Shown here in pieces: positions 43,733 through 55,400 of a stretch of 64,000 nt of DNA. The stretch covers positions 154,718-218,717 of the forward strand of contig JABSSW010000066.1 in the NCBI GenBank assembly GCA_018902385.1, in the 5' to 3' direction. This stretch comes from Physcia stellaris. Its lineage: Eukaryota; Ascomycota; Lecanoromycetes; Caliciales; Physciaceae. Both the position numbers and the translations under genes were made by a program. The notes under the pieces were generated by a model. The model searched no databases and had not been told where the DNA came from. It worked only from the letters and a program-made list of their open reading frames with translations. Each line of letters opens with the position of its first letter. Position 1 is the stretch's first letter.

Positions 43733-46700
43733 TCATAGCCTTACCTCCGGAAACTCTACCCCCTCAAAAACCGGCCTTTCCAACACCTCCCCACCCTTCC
43801 TCAGCCTCGCCTTCTCCTCAATCAGCCACAACGCATCCGCATTCAAATCCTCCAGTACTACTCTCAACAGCCTCACCCCCTCCCCATCCCCTCTATCCAC
43901 ACCCTCTCCTATAAGCTCCCAAACCCCATCCTCCATCTCGCCACTAACCCCCACCCACTCTATCACCGCTCCAACCAACCCCAACACCGCCTCCCAAACC
44001 CTCTGTTTCGCACCTCCCCTCCCCATCGCCTTCCTCTCCACCAGCATCTCCCTCTCCGCCTTCTTCGCCAGCGATAATATCTTCCCCCATTCATCATCAA
44101 ACCGACTACTCATGAAATCCCCCGCCGTGCGGCATAAGCTGACCAGAGCCTGGCAAGCGGCAATGCAGATATAAGGCTCCGGATCATAGAGACGGGCAAC
44201 GAGGACCGGCCAGAGGGAGTTGACGAGCGGGAGGAGGGTGTCTTGGTGGTGGGACAGGGGCTCGAAGGCCGAGGGGAGGAGGCGCAGGAGGAGGAGCCGG
44301 AGGGAGGGGGAGGAGGTGGGGAGGTGGTGCTGCGTTAGAGTTGCGATGGAGGTTACGGTTTGGAGGGACTTGGAGAGGGGTGCCGGGTTGTCTTCTGGGG
44401 GCGGTTCTGATGGAGGTGGGGATGAGGGCTCGTCTTCGGCTTCGGCTTTTGGGTCTGGCGAGGATGGTGGGCTTGGAATGGGGTCTAAGTGTGGTTTTTC
44501 TATGAGCCTTTCACGTAGCTGGGTTGCGAGGTCGGCGATGTTGGGGGGTTTGTAGTTTTTGATGCGGGATATTGGTTCTGGATTGGCGGTGATGGCGGTG
44601 GCGGAAGCTTTTTTCTGTTCTTCGATGATGGAGCTGAGGACGGAGAACATGGACTCGACGAGCTTGGGGTAGCCATGGTAGTATTCTAGGATTGTGAAGA
44701 TGCTTTCGATTAGGTCGTCGAGGTAAGGAATCAATCTCGGCCCGCAGAGCTGGAGCATCATGACTAGCACTTGTGGTGCCTGGGGGCTGATGTCGAAGGT
44801 GTTCAATTTCAATGCTACAGCATTGACGAGATAGTCGACGTTGTCGATGATGAGCTCTCGGGGTGAAGCGTAGTCGCAAGCGTTCGAGACAAGGCTCAGC
44901 GCTGTGATGGCTTGGTGTTGGAGGGCGACATTTGAGGAACCAAGGCGCTCTAGGATGGGATAGAGGGCATCAACAAGCTCAGGACGGAATTCGAATTTCT
45001 GCTGACGAGCCTGAAGCGTGATGGCTTGAAGAGACAGGGCTTGCAAGCGCCAGTCGACATCGGAATCGTAGGTTGGTTTGGAGAGGAGCGAAAGTGAGAA
45101 GTCGTACACATCGTCAAGTAGGATATTTTGGGCGTTTCTGTCGTGGACTTGACTAGGTATGAATCGATCAGAGTCTTTTATGGAGGGATCGGAACAGCAG
45201 AGGAATTGGAGAGACAGCCACAGACTTGCCAGCTGTTCGTCGCCAGTTGCTGTTCTGAGAGACTCAACAACGTCTCGTCTCAAGTGCTGTGACAAGGAAG
45301 TGCTATTGATATGGGACATCAGAGATTGAAATGCGGCCATCGTAGCTTTCTGGCTACTCTTGTTGAACATTATCTCAGGGAATCTCCTCATATTCCCCGA
45401 CTCCGGATTCGATACCACTAATTGAGATAATTCCAAATATGTTTCTGGGACGTCCTGAACGGCCTTCACCGCAGATGCCTGTATGGCGGCAGATACGCTT
45501 GCTCGTAGATTGTTGATGGCGACTTCGTCTAGTGTTTCAAACGTCGCACCGTAAGTGCCAATAATTTTGAAAGCCATGGAGATTTGGTTTATACATCGTT
45601 TCTGACTAACATCATCTGATGATTGCATGACTCTAGGCAAGGCAACAAGCCAGTCGCGTAGTGCGTTCTTAAGTACATCTAAGAGGTCCATGTTCTCGTT
45701 CATGACTGCGTTCAGATTATCCTGGAGCTCGATGACATCGACTTCCGAGCTTTGTGTGCAAATAATGATGGACGTTTCGACTATCATAGGTACTGATTGG
45801 TGTAATGATCTTCGACTTCTTTCCAGAATCGATATGCAAAGCTGGAAAAGAGCCTTTCGCACCTCGTCTCTGTCATGGTATCGAAGGGGTAGGATATTTG
45901 CTAATGCTAATTTGAGCTGAGAGGATGTCGCTTCCAGCCACGGGTCGTTGTCGACGATAGATCGTCTTGAAATTACTGCCTTTGCAAAGCCTGCAGCATC
46001 GTCTTGAGGCTTGTCGGGCTCTGAGGAATCACCGTCGCTAACAACTTTGAGTATGACCTTGTCCAGTACTTGAATGCAGCCTTCGAGAATTCTGAAGGGG
46101 CCCTTTGTTCTATTACCGGAGGACAGCAATTTTGTCAATGATGAAACGATGCCTGGAAAGAAGTTTTTGAGAGCTTCCTGGTCCGAGATGTTTGATACCA
46201 ATGCATCCAGCGCATTCAGGGCCGCCCGACGCACTTTCGTTGAAGGGCCATTTGATACTCCGTCAAGCAGGACAGAGACTGAATGACCCAGCACAGGAAA
46301 ATTGGCGGGATCAACAGAACCTTTTACACTTAAGCCAGCGGCGTCTGAGACCTGGAACAGACTAGCTGAACAGGCAAATGCGATTGCACCCAACTCTTCG
46401 TTGACGTCTTTACTCTTCGCTTCTGTGGCGCTTCCACCAGCCAGAAATGTCAAAAGAATCAGCAGCTGCTTAGCTAGCTCTGGGGTGATAGTATTGCGCC
46501 AACCGCGCGATATAAGAATTTGAAGACATTGAAGCCCAAGCTCCAGTGCCCGGGCAGGGACAGATTTACTTTCTCGAAAAATATGGGAGAGAGGGAAGAA
46601 GGCATACTCGGCCAATTTATTATCTAAAGCATGGTCTTGCTTTGTCACATTTCTGAGAGTTTGGAATAACGACTCCAATGCAGCGATGATGTCTCTTGCG

Positions 46701-46852
46701 GTAGCCTTCTTTGCTTGGAAGCGGAGAGCTACTTGGCTTAGCTCCACACATGGTTGCTTGAGCTGCAAAGGGTGTTAAAGTGAAGAATATTCTAAAGGAA
46801 GGCACAGTTTCCTTACCGTGCGGAAGGTCGCTACTCGTGCATCATCCATCAT
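43733..46852 (-). CDS. TTI1: TTT-complex subunit Tti1 (Tel2-interacting protein 1)
   Basis: HEAT-repeat protein of the Tel2-Tti1-Tti2 complex that stabilises PIKK kinases (TOR, ATM/ATR, DNA-PK type). A short first exon 46852-46817 (MMDDARVATFRT) joins through a 54-bp intron to 46762-43733, giving 1021 residues. The start of exon 2, LKQPCVELSQVALRFQAKKA, and KVRRAALNALDALVSNI with LKNFFPGIVSSLTKLLSS are typical of Tti1. The protein is all-helical with recurring HEAT units and a disordered Pro/Ser/Glu-rich insert near residue 750-800. The C-terminal third is unusually GC-rich and Arg/Gly-rich compared with the middle. A frame-only reading without exon 1 has no ATG at its start. Confidence 0.88.
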
Positions 46853-47203
46853 ACAAATCAAGGGTTAATATGAAGATAGAGATGAGAACTGCTTACCGAG
46901 GTCGAGTCTCAGGAGCAATCTTTGTGCGTGGGCGAAAGATATACGAAATCATCTCTCACACTTTGCCCTTTTCTAGAGAGCCATTAACACTTTTCATCCC
47001 CGTCACACGGATCCTCCCAGTGTGGCTGCCTCACGTGGATGAGAGTGTGTCGAGAAGTCATGGAATCGGCTTGCGATCCCACCGAGCCCCATGCGAGAAA
47101 TTTGGCTTATCTAACCAGGAGCGAGGAAAAGTTCAAATCATGCATGGAAAGGAAGATCAACATATCAGTCACCTGTGTGTGAGACGATGTTGTGTCGGTA
47201 GAT
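46853..47203. other. Intergenic region TTI1/AKR1
   Basis: About 350 bp: TTI1 promoter and AKR1 3' end. Nothing else recognised. Confidence 0.4.
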
Positions 47204-49627
47204 TTATACAGCGTCGTCACTCTCCACACTATGATACATTCCTCCTTCTCCATCCTGCCTCGCCCTACGTCGCTTCATCCTTGGAGGTGTCTCATACATC
47301 CTAGTGTAATTAACTACCTCGCCACCCAGCATTGCTGCTCCAGTCTCTCTTCTGCCAAAGTACGGGGCTGGATCGCACCAAAAGTCTCTACAATTCGTCA
47401 CGATGCCTCGCGAGAAAGGGTTCCCTCGTCTTCGTGATCCTGCGTTTCCTTGAGCCGTGGCTACGAACGTATCGAGGCCCAAGAGCTTCTTCCATTGCGC
47501 GAAAAATCCTTCCTTTCGTCGCGAGTGTGGCCTGTGGCCTGGTACTACAGGGTTCGGCCCCACGCCCGTATCTGTTAGCTGAGCACCGCTCATACTAGTG
47601 GATCCAGAGGTCATCATGGAGGTGACAGCCTCTGACGCCGGCGAGACATGATGCACGTTTCCTCTCATGCTCTCATATGTAGTGACAGCTCTCGCGATCT
47701 GTATGAGTTGAACAGTCAGGAGCATGGTCACCCACAGAAGTTGTAAGCCGGACCAGATAGCGAGAACTACGGTAAAAGTGTCTCGGAGGGCGATGCCACA
47801 AAGATCCTCCGGGAGCACATTGCACTGCCTCTCAGTGGGCAGCGGAAGGATTACAAGATCTAAACAGTTAGCAAGAGTATTGATATCTAGCGATAATCTC
47901 AATTCACTTACGCTTCCAAGTCAAGAACAAGAAAAATGATATCCCAGCCTCCAATGTGATAACGTACAAAAAGAAATGTCGGTGGTTGTTGGCGCCCACA
48001 CAATTATGTACCCATGGACAATGACTGAGATATGTTAGCAAAAAGTAGAGATTTTTTGATTACCCCTTACTGATCGTGCTTCGCGACGCAACGAGTACAC
48101 CTCTTGCAATGTTTTGCGCGCAAAGGCATTCTGACCATGCAGTGTACGCAAAAATTCTGCTCGTCATACTTCCATAATGCCAGTAGTTCGTCAACACTGG
48201 CTTTTTGTTGACTGCGGCTGGCAGGCTTAGGCACAAATCCCGGATCCTCAACCATGCTGATCGTGTAAAAATATGCACAAAGAGCGTACAGAATCGTGAA
48301 AATAATATTGGAGAAGGAATAATTTTTATATGTGTCTAAGACTAGTCAGCAGATAGAATCTCGACGGTATGTTCGAATCACTCACTGGGAAGGATATGCG
48401 TGAGCCATCGTACACCCACCCAGAATAATGTCGCCGCGAAAACGCCCGCTAGATATGGCTATTAACTCGTCAAATTCACTCCAAAGCTTGCCACTTATGG
48501 TAAACTAACTGTTCTTTGTATGTGCTTCATGTCCGTGGGCGCCCATTGTAGCACTTGCTGGGCACAGTATTGAAGAGCACACGCAAGAAAAATAGCAATA
48601 GGCACCGCTGCATAAATCACCATCCGGCTAAGGATGGAGAAAACCATGATGAGAAGCACAAACGGGCAAAGAAAGAAGAACCTGTTGAGGAAGCCGCGTG
48701 ACTTGATGTATGACATGCCAGGTAATGGCAATTGCTTGGGATTTCCGTCGGGCGCGAAACCACACTCTTTCAGTGCACGATGCCAAGGTCCCGTAGAATT
48801 CATCTCCTCCGCAGTGATTGCCGGTGTCTTGTGAGTATTCGTTTCTGCGAAACGGTCACAGCCATACTCGATCAGCTTCTGTATGCAGGCGGCGTTTCCT
48901 TTGACCAAGGCCCAATGTAGGGCAGTGAAGCCATCCTGGTCTACACTGCTAACGTTGGCTCCCCAGCGCAAGAAGAGATCAACAACAGCCGGAAACCCTT
49001 TGTATGCAGCCCACATGAGGCAGGTATGCCCTTGAGGGTCAGGCGCATCGAGAGGTACGTTCTCCTGTAACAGAAGGATCAAGAGGAAGACGTTGCCATC
49101 GAACGTCGCCAGATGAAGGATGTTGTAACCTTGGGCATCGGTGATTGAGGGATCGGCGCCATGTTGTAGAAACAGATTGACGACGTAGTAGTGACATCGC
49201 TGAGCTGCCCACATCGCAGGTGTTGCAGAGGATTCTCCACCTTTTATATTGACTTCTGCCCCCTCTCGAGCAAGTACTTGCATAAGGCGTAGTGATTATT
49301 GATCGCAGCCCACTACAGGCCAAACCTTGTCAGCTTCTGCGTAGAGTGTCCGAGGTATGGCTTTCATACGTGCAAAGGCGTTATGCCTTCCTCGTCCTTG
49401 TGGGTGATAGCATATCTGCCGTCGTCCAAGAGCTTTTGTATTGGACCAAGTTCACCGAGCATCGCCAGCTGCATGAGATCTTCATGGAGTGGCAATTTGA
49501 TATCATTGTCTGCCGACTGTATCCGATCAAGCTCCACATCGTTTGCTTCGCTTGCCTCGTTTCCCCTTCCGTTCGGCGACGTAGTTGCAGAAGGGGCTCG
49601 ATGGCCCAAGGCTGGCTGTGAACTCAT
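47204..49627 (-). CDS. AKR1: Ankyrin-repeat palmitoyltransferase Akr1 (DHHC), apparently frameshifted
   Basis: Golgi/endosomal S-acyltransferase with cytosolic ankyrin repeats. Exons: 49627-49370, 49312-48510, 48458-48386, 48335-48071, 48024-47912 and 47859-47204; about 722 residues. Six ankyrin repeats (for example [20 protein letters not shown], and [20 protein letters not shown]) precede TM segments. The DHHC-CRD reads [20 protein letters not shown], then [17 protein letters not shown] with catalytic Cys in DHHC, the last His and Cys completed by splicing. C-terminus has further TM segments and a tail. In exon 2, [13 protein letters not shown] and [14 protein letters not shown] are in different frames: the GGGGG run (plus strand 49259-49263) seems one G short. 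A 22-nt GT-AG gap there is too short for an intron. All other junctions are in frame. Confidence 0.87.
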
Positions 49628-50563
49628 CGCTCACGATGCTGGTGGATTGCGCGCAGCAGGCGCTTCATGGCCACAAAGCGCCACATGTCATATCAGGTAT
49701 GACATTCGAGCTGTTTTGGATCAAACAGAGCAGTTTTTGGAACATCGAGAATTGAATCTTCTTTTCTCGCTATTGACAGTCTTCGCTTATACGTGATTCA
49801 TGATGCAGATCAAACGATCGTCGTCAATTTCAAATCGACATCGCGTGTGCGTATTCGATTTCGTCTGATGATTCACGCTCGAACGAGTTTGATTTCGCGA
49901 ACGATTTTTTCTCGTTCGCGATTTGTGAACTGACATTCGAAACGATGATAAAATATTTTGAAAAAAATTTGTGAATTGAAATTCGAAACGATGATACGTA
50001 AAATATTTTGAAAAAACAAAATAAAAAATCAATCGTTCATCGAGACGTCGCGATCGTTGCTTTGAACAAAAAACGAAAACGAACAAATCTCGTTCACACA
50101 AATTGAGATTGATTTTCACGTTTTCGTTTCAAAACGTTCTTTCGCGATGATTTTTGAAAATGAATGAAACGATTCGATGACTTTTTCAATTCATGCGACG
50201 TAAATCAAATGATAACATTCAATTTCGAAAATGAATCGATGAATGAATGACGAAATCAATCGCGATGTGTGTTGTTGTGTTGTTGTGAATTTTTTTTTGC
50301 GTTCGAATTTAAAAACGTCGAAAATCTCTAAACGAATTTTTTTTCTTTGTAATTTTTTGTTTCAGATTTCGCATCGTTCAACAAATTTTCGTATACAACG
50401 TATTAAACAGCGATCAACGCACTTTTCAGTTTCATTTTTTTGAAAATGTCAAAAAACGTTTTGAATGTGATTTTCGCGATTGATAAACGTTTTCGCGAAA
50501 AATTCGAGAAATGATCAAAATTTGATCTTTGACAATCTTTGTATGTTTTGAAAAATTAGTGAT

Positions 50564-50756
50564 TGTCAAGGGCCGTGCCTGGGTCAATAGGTAGCAGAAA
50601 CGAGAATATTTGATCTAGAGAGCAAATATGTACATGGAGGTCGAATGCCAGAAATAGATTGTGGGCGTCAAGTTCTAGATCGCGCTAGTCCCCATAAGAA
50701 CTCCCGCTGATAAGATAAGGCTCTACCGAAGTTCCTTTCAAGGCATGCTCGTAACA
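50564..50756. repeat. Left LTR (less mutated copy)
   Basis: 193 bp, TG..CA ends. Aligns without gaps to the right LTR with 25 differences; at 20 of them this copy keeps C or G where the other has T or A. Confidence 0.88.
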
Positions 50757-51654
50757 CTATCCCCTCCTTTCCTTCAAGCTTCGTTCCGAAGCGACTATCC
50801 CTTTCTCCTGATCGGTCGGCATTGCGAAGGGATTCATTGGCTGTGGCCCAGGTACCAGCCTGGCCATGATTGGAGCAGAAAGGTCCAAAGCAGATGCGGC
50901 AGGCGTGGAGAGATAAATGCGGAAACAGGAGATGCAGAGCGAAGGCAGAGGATATATGCGAAGCGGCCGAGAATGAGGACCTTGTTGAGGACCTTGAACC
51001 GCGGAGATACCTGCAGATTAGTATGGTGAAACGGCCGATGTCTCAGGGCAAAGCAGAAGCAGAAGCAGCAGGGCGGTATCGGTTCCGCAGGCGTGTGCTG
51101 TTCCAAACTCCTCGGATTTGAGCTTTTCGAGTCCTTATTAATCGACGCGTCCTGATTGGCTGCAGGCTTTGAGGGTATCCAGGCGTGGAGCAGGGTATTG
51201 GCGCATCGACGGCTGGCAAGGGGCTGCGGAGAAGGCGGGCTTGTGTGACTGAGTAGCAGGCCCAATTGACCGGTGTTCTCCTTCTATCCATGCCATTGCT
51301 CCCGTATCGTGTGTAATAAGTCCACCTCTTTCTAGAATCGTAGAGGTGTAAAGAATTGAACGCATGCGCTTTTTGGGCCATTGTAGCGGCCTCACTGAGG
51401 CCGATGCGGGCTCGTTCGTAAGATGCCATTGAAGCAGGATCACTAGCCGTTGTAGCGGACTCACTGGGTGCCGTTGAAGCAGGCAGGTCGCTGGGGCAGG
51501 GGCGGAGCGGAGCGGAACCCAAAAATTTTTTTGTTTGGTGTTTTGGGTGTTGGTTTGTTTGTTAGAGGTAGGTGGTTTGATGTATGTGTGTGGCTTCTAT
51601 CCCCCTCTTTATCAAGCGGTGTCCCAACGCTTCAAGGAGGTGAGTATTGTAGAG

Positions 51655-51800
51655 GCCGTTTGATGGGTGGGCTGACTGGCTCGGGGAAGCATGGAGGTCG
51701 TCTATTGACTGAATGTCGACTGGTCTCGACGAACAAGGAGGTCGACTATTGACTGGATGCCGAAGGCTCGAAGAAGGAGGTCGGCAATTGACTGTCATTC
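51655..51800. repeat. Three imperfect GGAGGTCG..ATTGACTG units
   Basis: GGAGGTCG followed by a short spacer and ATTGACTG occurs near 51691, 51738 and 51777, spaced about 40-47 bp, between longer similar stretches. Part of the element's interior; no coding frame. Confidence 0.6.
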
Positions 51801-51884
51801 TCGCAGACTCACGGCCATTCTCGCTGGCCCACGATGCGCATAGTGGAAGTGAGGTGCAACCACCGCCTCCAAAGGGAGGACTTA

Positions 51885-52080
51885 ACTGGCGGTTTTCTTT
51901 TGACTCGCGTACCCCTACGAGTGGTCCGGCGGTTTTCTTTTAAATACTCGCGTACCCCTACGAGCGGTGGAGGCTTTGTTTTAACTCGCTCCTCCTACGA
52001 GCAACTGGCGGTTTTCTTTAATCTCGCGTACCCCTACGAGACTGGCGGTCTTATTTAACTACTCGCGTACCCCGACGAGC
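51885..52080. repeat. Five tandem ~38-bp units inside the LTR element
   Basis: Units start near 51888, 51928, 51968, 52006 and 52044. Each has a GGCGGTTTTCTTT-like part followed by ACTCGCGTACCCCTACGAG-like part; the latter has CTCG and CGAG at its ends and can form a small hairpin. Unit 3 is the most diverged. A related word, TCTCGCTAACCCTGTACGAG, stands alone at about 52118. Confidence 0.75.
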
Positions 52081-52302
52081 AACCCACAACAGCAGGATTT
52101 GGCCGGGTAACAGTTAGTCTCGCTAACCCTGTACGAGAGATCGCTGTGCTGTAGGCAATGAACCACCGTCACTGCTGATTGAGAAAATTGCGCTGGAGAC
52201 GTCACCGTCGCAAATTGACCGATCTTGTTTCTTTCTACTCGCTGGCCGTTTGATAGCGAGTGTGGAATTTACATCGCCCGTCACGATGGAGATCAAATAT
52301 TA

Positions 52303-52495
52303 TGTCAAGAATCGTGCCTGGGTCAATAAATAGCAGAAACGAGAATATTTGATCTAGAAAGCAAATATGTACATGAAGATCGAATGTCAGAAGTAGATTG
52401 TGGACGTCAAGCTCTAGATCGCGTTAGTTTCCATAAGGATTTTCGCTGATAAGATAAGGTTCTATCGAAGCTTCTCTCAAGACATGCTCGTAACA
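52303..52495. repeat. Right LTR (more mutated copy)
   Basis: 193 bp, same ends and length as the left LTR. Carries 20 of the 25 C-to-T or G-to-A changes, all at CpC or CpT dinucleotides on one strand or the other. The G-to-A changes lie mainly in the first third, the C-to-T changes in the rest. Confidence 0.88.
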
Positions 52496-55400
52496 GTGAT
52501 ATACGCAGTCAATTTTCAAATATTCATATAATGTGAAATTTCAAACGTGATTTTGAAAAAAAAATTTTGAATGTCAACGTTTTTGCATTGTGATCATGAC
52601 AACGTCGACGTCGTTCAACAAATTTTTATATTCATTATAATTTTGTTGATTGTGTACGAAATCATATTTGAATCGTTGATACGATCAAAATTTCGAAATT
52701 TCAATAAATTTGAAAAAAAAAATTAAATGTGTTTGAAATATTCGATGATTACACGACTTTTCAAATTTAATTCACATGATGTTGTTCAATTCAAATTTCA
52801 AAAATAAATCATGTGAAACAATATTCATCGTCACGTCGATTTGTTGTAAAAAATTCGAAATTTTCAATTAATTTTGTCAACAATGTACGATCAAGCACGT
52901 GAATCGATTATATCAACAAAATTTTGAATTTTCATTAAATTTTGTGTTGATGAAATTAATGATTTCGAAACGATTTTTTTTTGATCACAATTCATGAATG
53001 TCGAAAAATCAAATTGAAATGCGAATTTTACATGCACATGCACACGATTTGAAATCAATTTTTCATTGCTATCTAAATATTACGTTTGATAATGTCACAT
53101 TTTCGAAATCAAAATATTTCAATTGTCTTTTTAACTTTCTGTATTTATGATTTATTTTTTTTTTTTTGAACAAAACGACACGTCTTTTTGCGTGAAATAA
53201 TCGAAAACGTTGACAAAATTTTCATCATATTCGTTTTTAACACGATCGATATTTTTGACATTGATTTTCTTTTTGTACGTTGCGATTTTCTTTGTGATGT
53301 CGATTTGATTCATAAATTTTGTTTTTCGTGTTTTGAAATCAAAATTTTGATGATGAATTCAAAAATTTTCGTTGAAATTATATCGACTTCGTAATTGCAC
53401 GATTTGTTGCATTTGATCAATCAACAATGAACAAAACAAACGTTTATATGATTTATTTTTCAAATACGATATTGTTTTTTCATAGTTTTTCAAATTTGCG
53501 ATTGTTGTTTTTTTTCAAACAATTTGTTTCAATATTTCAAAAAAACGATCACGTTTTTGACGAAAATCACGATTGCGACGAAATTATTTCATTCGTCGAA
53601 CAATCGATTGAAATTTTTCGAATACGTTTTGACGAAAAATGTCGATACATCGAATTGAACATATTGAATCGCTTTATGAAACATCGTGAACAACAACGAT
53701 TTTTTCGCGTTCGCATTTTTTTTGTTTTTTTTTCGAAAAATGTTTGTATTGTTTTGTTTCAATCGATTTCGTTTGAATGATGTGATTTGTGAATATATCA
53801 TTTGTTCATACATGTCGTTTCGCGCGTTTGTAACGAATTTTCGTGCAATTTGTTTCAAAACGTTTACGATCGAAACATTTGCATGAATGTGATGATGATA
53901 AATAAAATGAATATCGATGTTCGATTTCGAAATCGATGAAATTATGATTTTTCGCATCAATGAAATTGTCGAAATCATTTGATTTGTGAACAACGAAAAA
54001 ATATCGAAAATCGAATTCGCAAATAACGAAAAATTCGAACAATGCACATCGCGATCATCGATGACAAATTCAAATTCAACATCAACGAAAACGTCGAATT
54101 GTTGCAATTTGTATGTAAATAAATATTGATCAATCAAAAAAAAAAAATATGTATCGAATCAAATCGCGAAACGTTCGTTCATTTTTTTTTCTTTTTATAA
54201 AATTGTAAAGTATGTGAATTCAATTTTTTATTTTGATGATTTGATTTGAATTGCGCAAATTTCGTTCAAATTTGCAATCAATTTTTTTTTTTTTTTCGAT
54301 AAAATCGCAAATTTTGAAGTTCGCGATGTCGTTTGTTTGCGAACGTCTTTTTTGAACATGATGAATACGATTGACGAATTCGAATATCGATATGAACGTA
54401 AAAAAGTTTAATGAAATCAAATGAACGATATGTAAATAACAAAATGCAAAATCAGCGACACGAAACGAAAATTTTCGCGTTACAAACATTCAATGTTTTT
54501 TTTTGACACATCATTCAGTTTTTTGTGACATTTATATTTAGAATTCGTATAATCGTCTGTTTTGTTTTTGACGTCGTCTTTATTATCGTACGAATAATGT
54601 TACAAAACAACAAAATGTTCAATCAACGTTTCATCGACGAACAAATTGTTAAAATTGATCAAATCAAAAATATTTCGTCTTTTTTTCAAACGTGTTGCGT
54701 TGAATTCATTCGTTCATGAAACATTGTTTACATACATATTTTGACAAATTCTTTTCAAAATTCAAACAACAAATCATTATTTTTGATCGCAATTTTTTTG
54801 ATTTTTCAAAAATTTCGTCATCTTTCAATACAATACAGATTTCATTTGTGCGTTTATTTTTTGTTCGCGTCAAATGCATTTCGTCAAAAATCAACGCGTC
54901 GTCGTTCGATTTTGTGTTTTTTGAAAATTACAAATTGATTTACGACAAAAAACGATTGTTCAATTCAATTCATCGTTTTTCAATCAAAAATTCAATATGA
55001 AATCGATCATTTTCGCTCAATTGCGAATCATCATGAAAAAAATTACAAAAAATTCGATCATTGCACAGAAAACAAAATTCGATTTGATCGAATCAATCGA
55101 AAAAATGAAAATCGAAATAGTCGAAAAGAACGAAAACGAAAAAAAAAAATGAAAAAAAAAATGAAAAGCAAAACAACGAATCAAAACATCAATTTTCAAC
55201 GTTCAAAAAAAAAACACATGTGTTCAAAAAAATGCTACAGAAAATTTTTGAAAAAGTTCACGCTTTTTTTACATTGAAAAATTACAAAAAGTTTGTGATT
55301 GCTGTTCATTAAATCAACGTTACAATTAAAAATCATATAGTCAATGAAAGAAATTCGAAACGTTCGTTAAAAACAATTTTTTTCGAATTATTTGAAATGT

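Larger units (their letters stand above)
50559..52500. mobile_element. Compact non-autonomous LTR element (TRIM-like) with target duplication
   Basis: Two 193-bp direct repeats (50564-50756 and 52303-52495) both begin TGTCAAG and end CTCGTAACA, so have the TG..CA ends of LTRs. The element is flanked by an exact 5-bp duplication GTGAT (50559-50563 and 52496-52500), as LTR-integrase insertions make. The interior (1546 bp) is clearly GC-richer than the surroundings and holds no gag, protease, RT, RNase H or integrase frame. Just inside the left LTR (CTATCCCCTCC) I cannot see a normal tRNA primer site, and no clear polypurine tract precedes the right LTR. Such small LTR elements depend on a partner's enzymes. 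Insertion into already AT-rich DNA implies it is younger than most of that block. Confidence 0.85.

Noticed and set aside
49259-49280. A 22-nt GT-AG intron to restore the AKR1 frame
   Set aside because: Far below the minimum intron length seen in this window, and it would remove conserved ankyrin residues; a one-base length error in a G run fits better.
1-49800. Secondary-metabolite or toxin gene cluster
   Set aside because: No synthase, P450, transporter and regulator grouping; the genes are unrelated housekeeping functions.
50564-52495. Classical CpA-type RIP as explanation of the LTR differences
   Set aside because: None of the 25 differences is at CpA/TpG although such sites are present and unchanged in both LTRs.
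50564-52495. APOBEC-like editing of a cDNA strand
   Set aside because: Both C-to-T and G-to-A changes occur in the same copy, so both DNA strands were affected.
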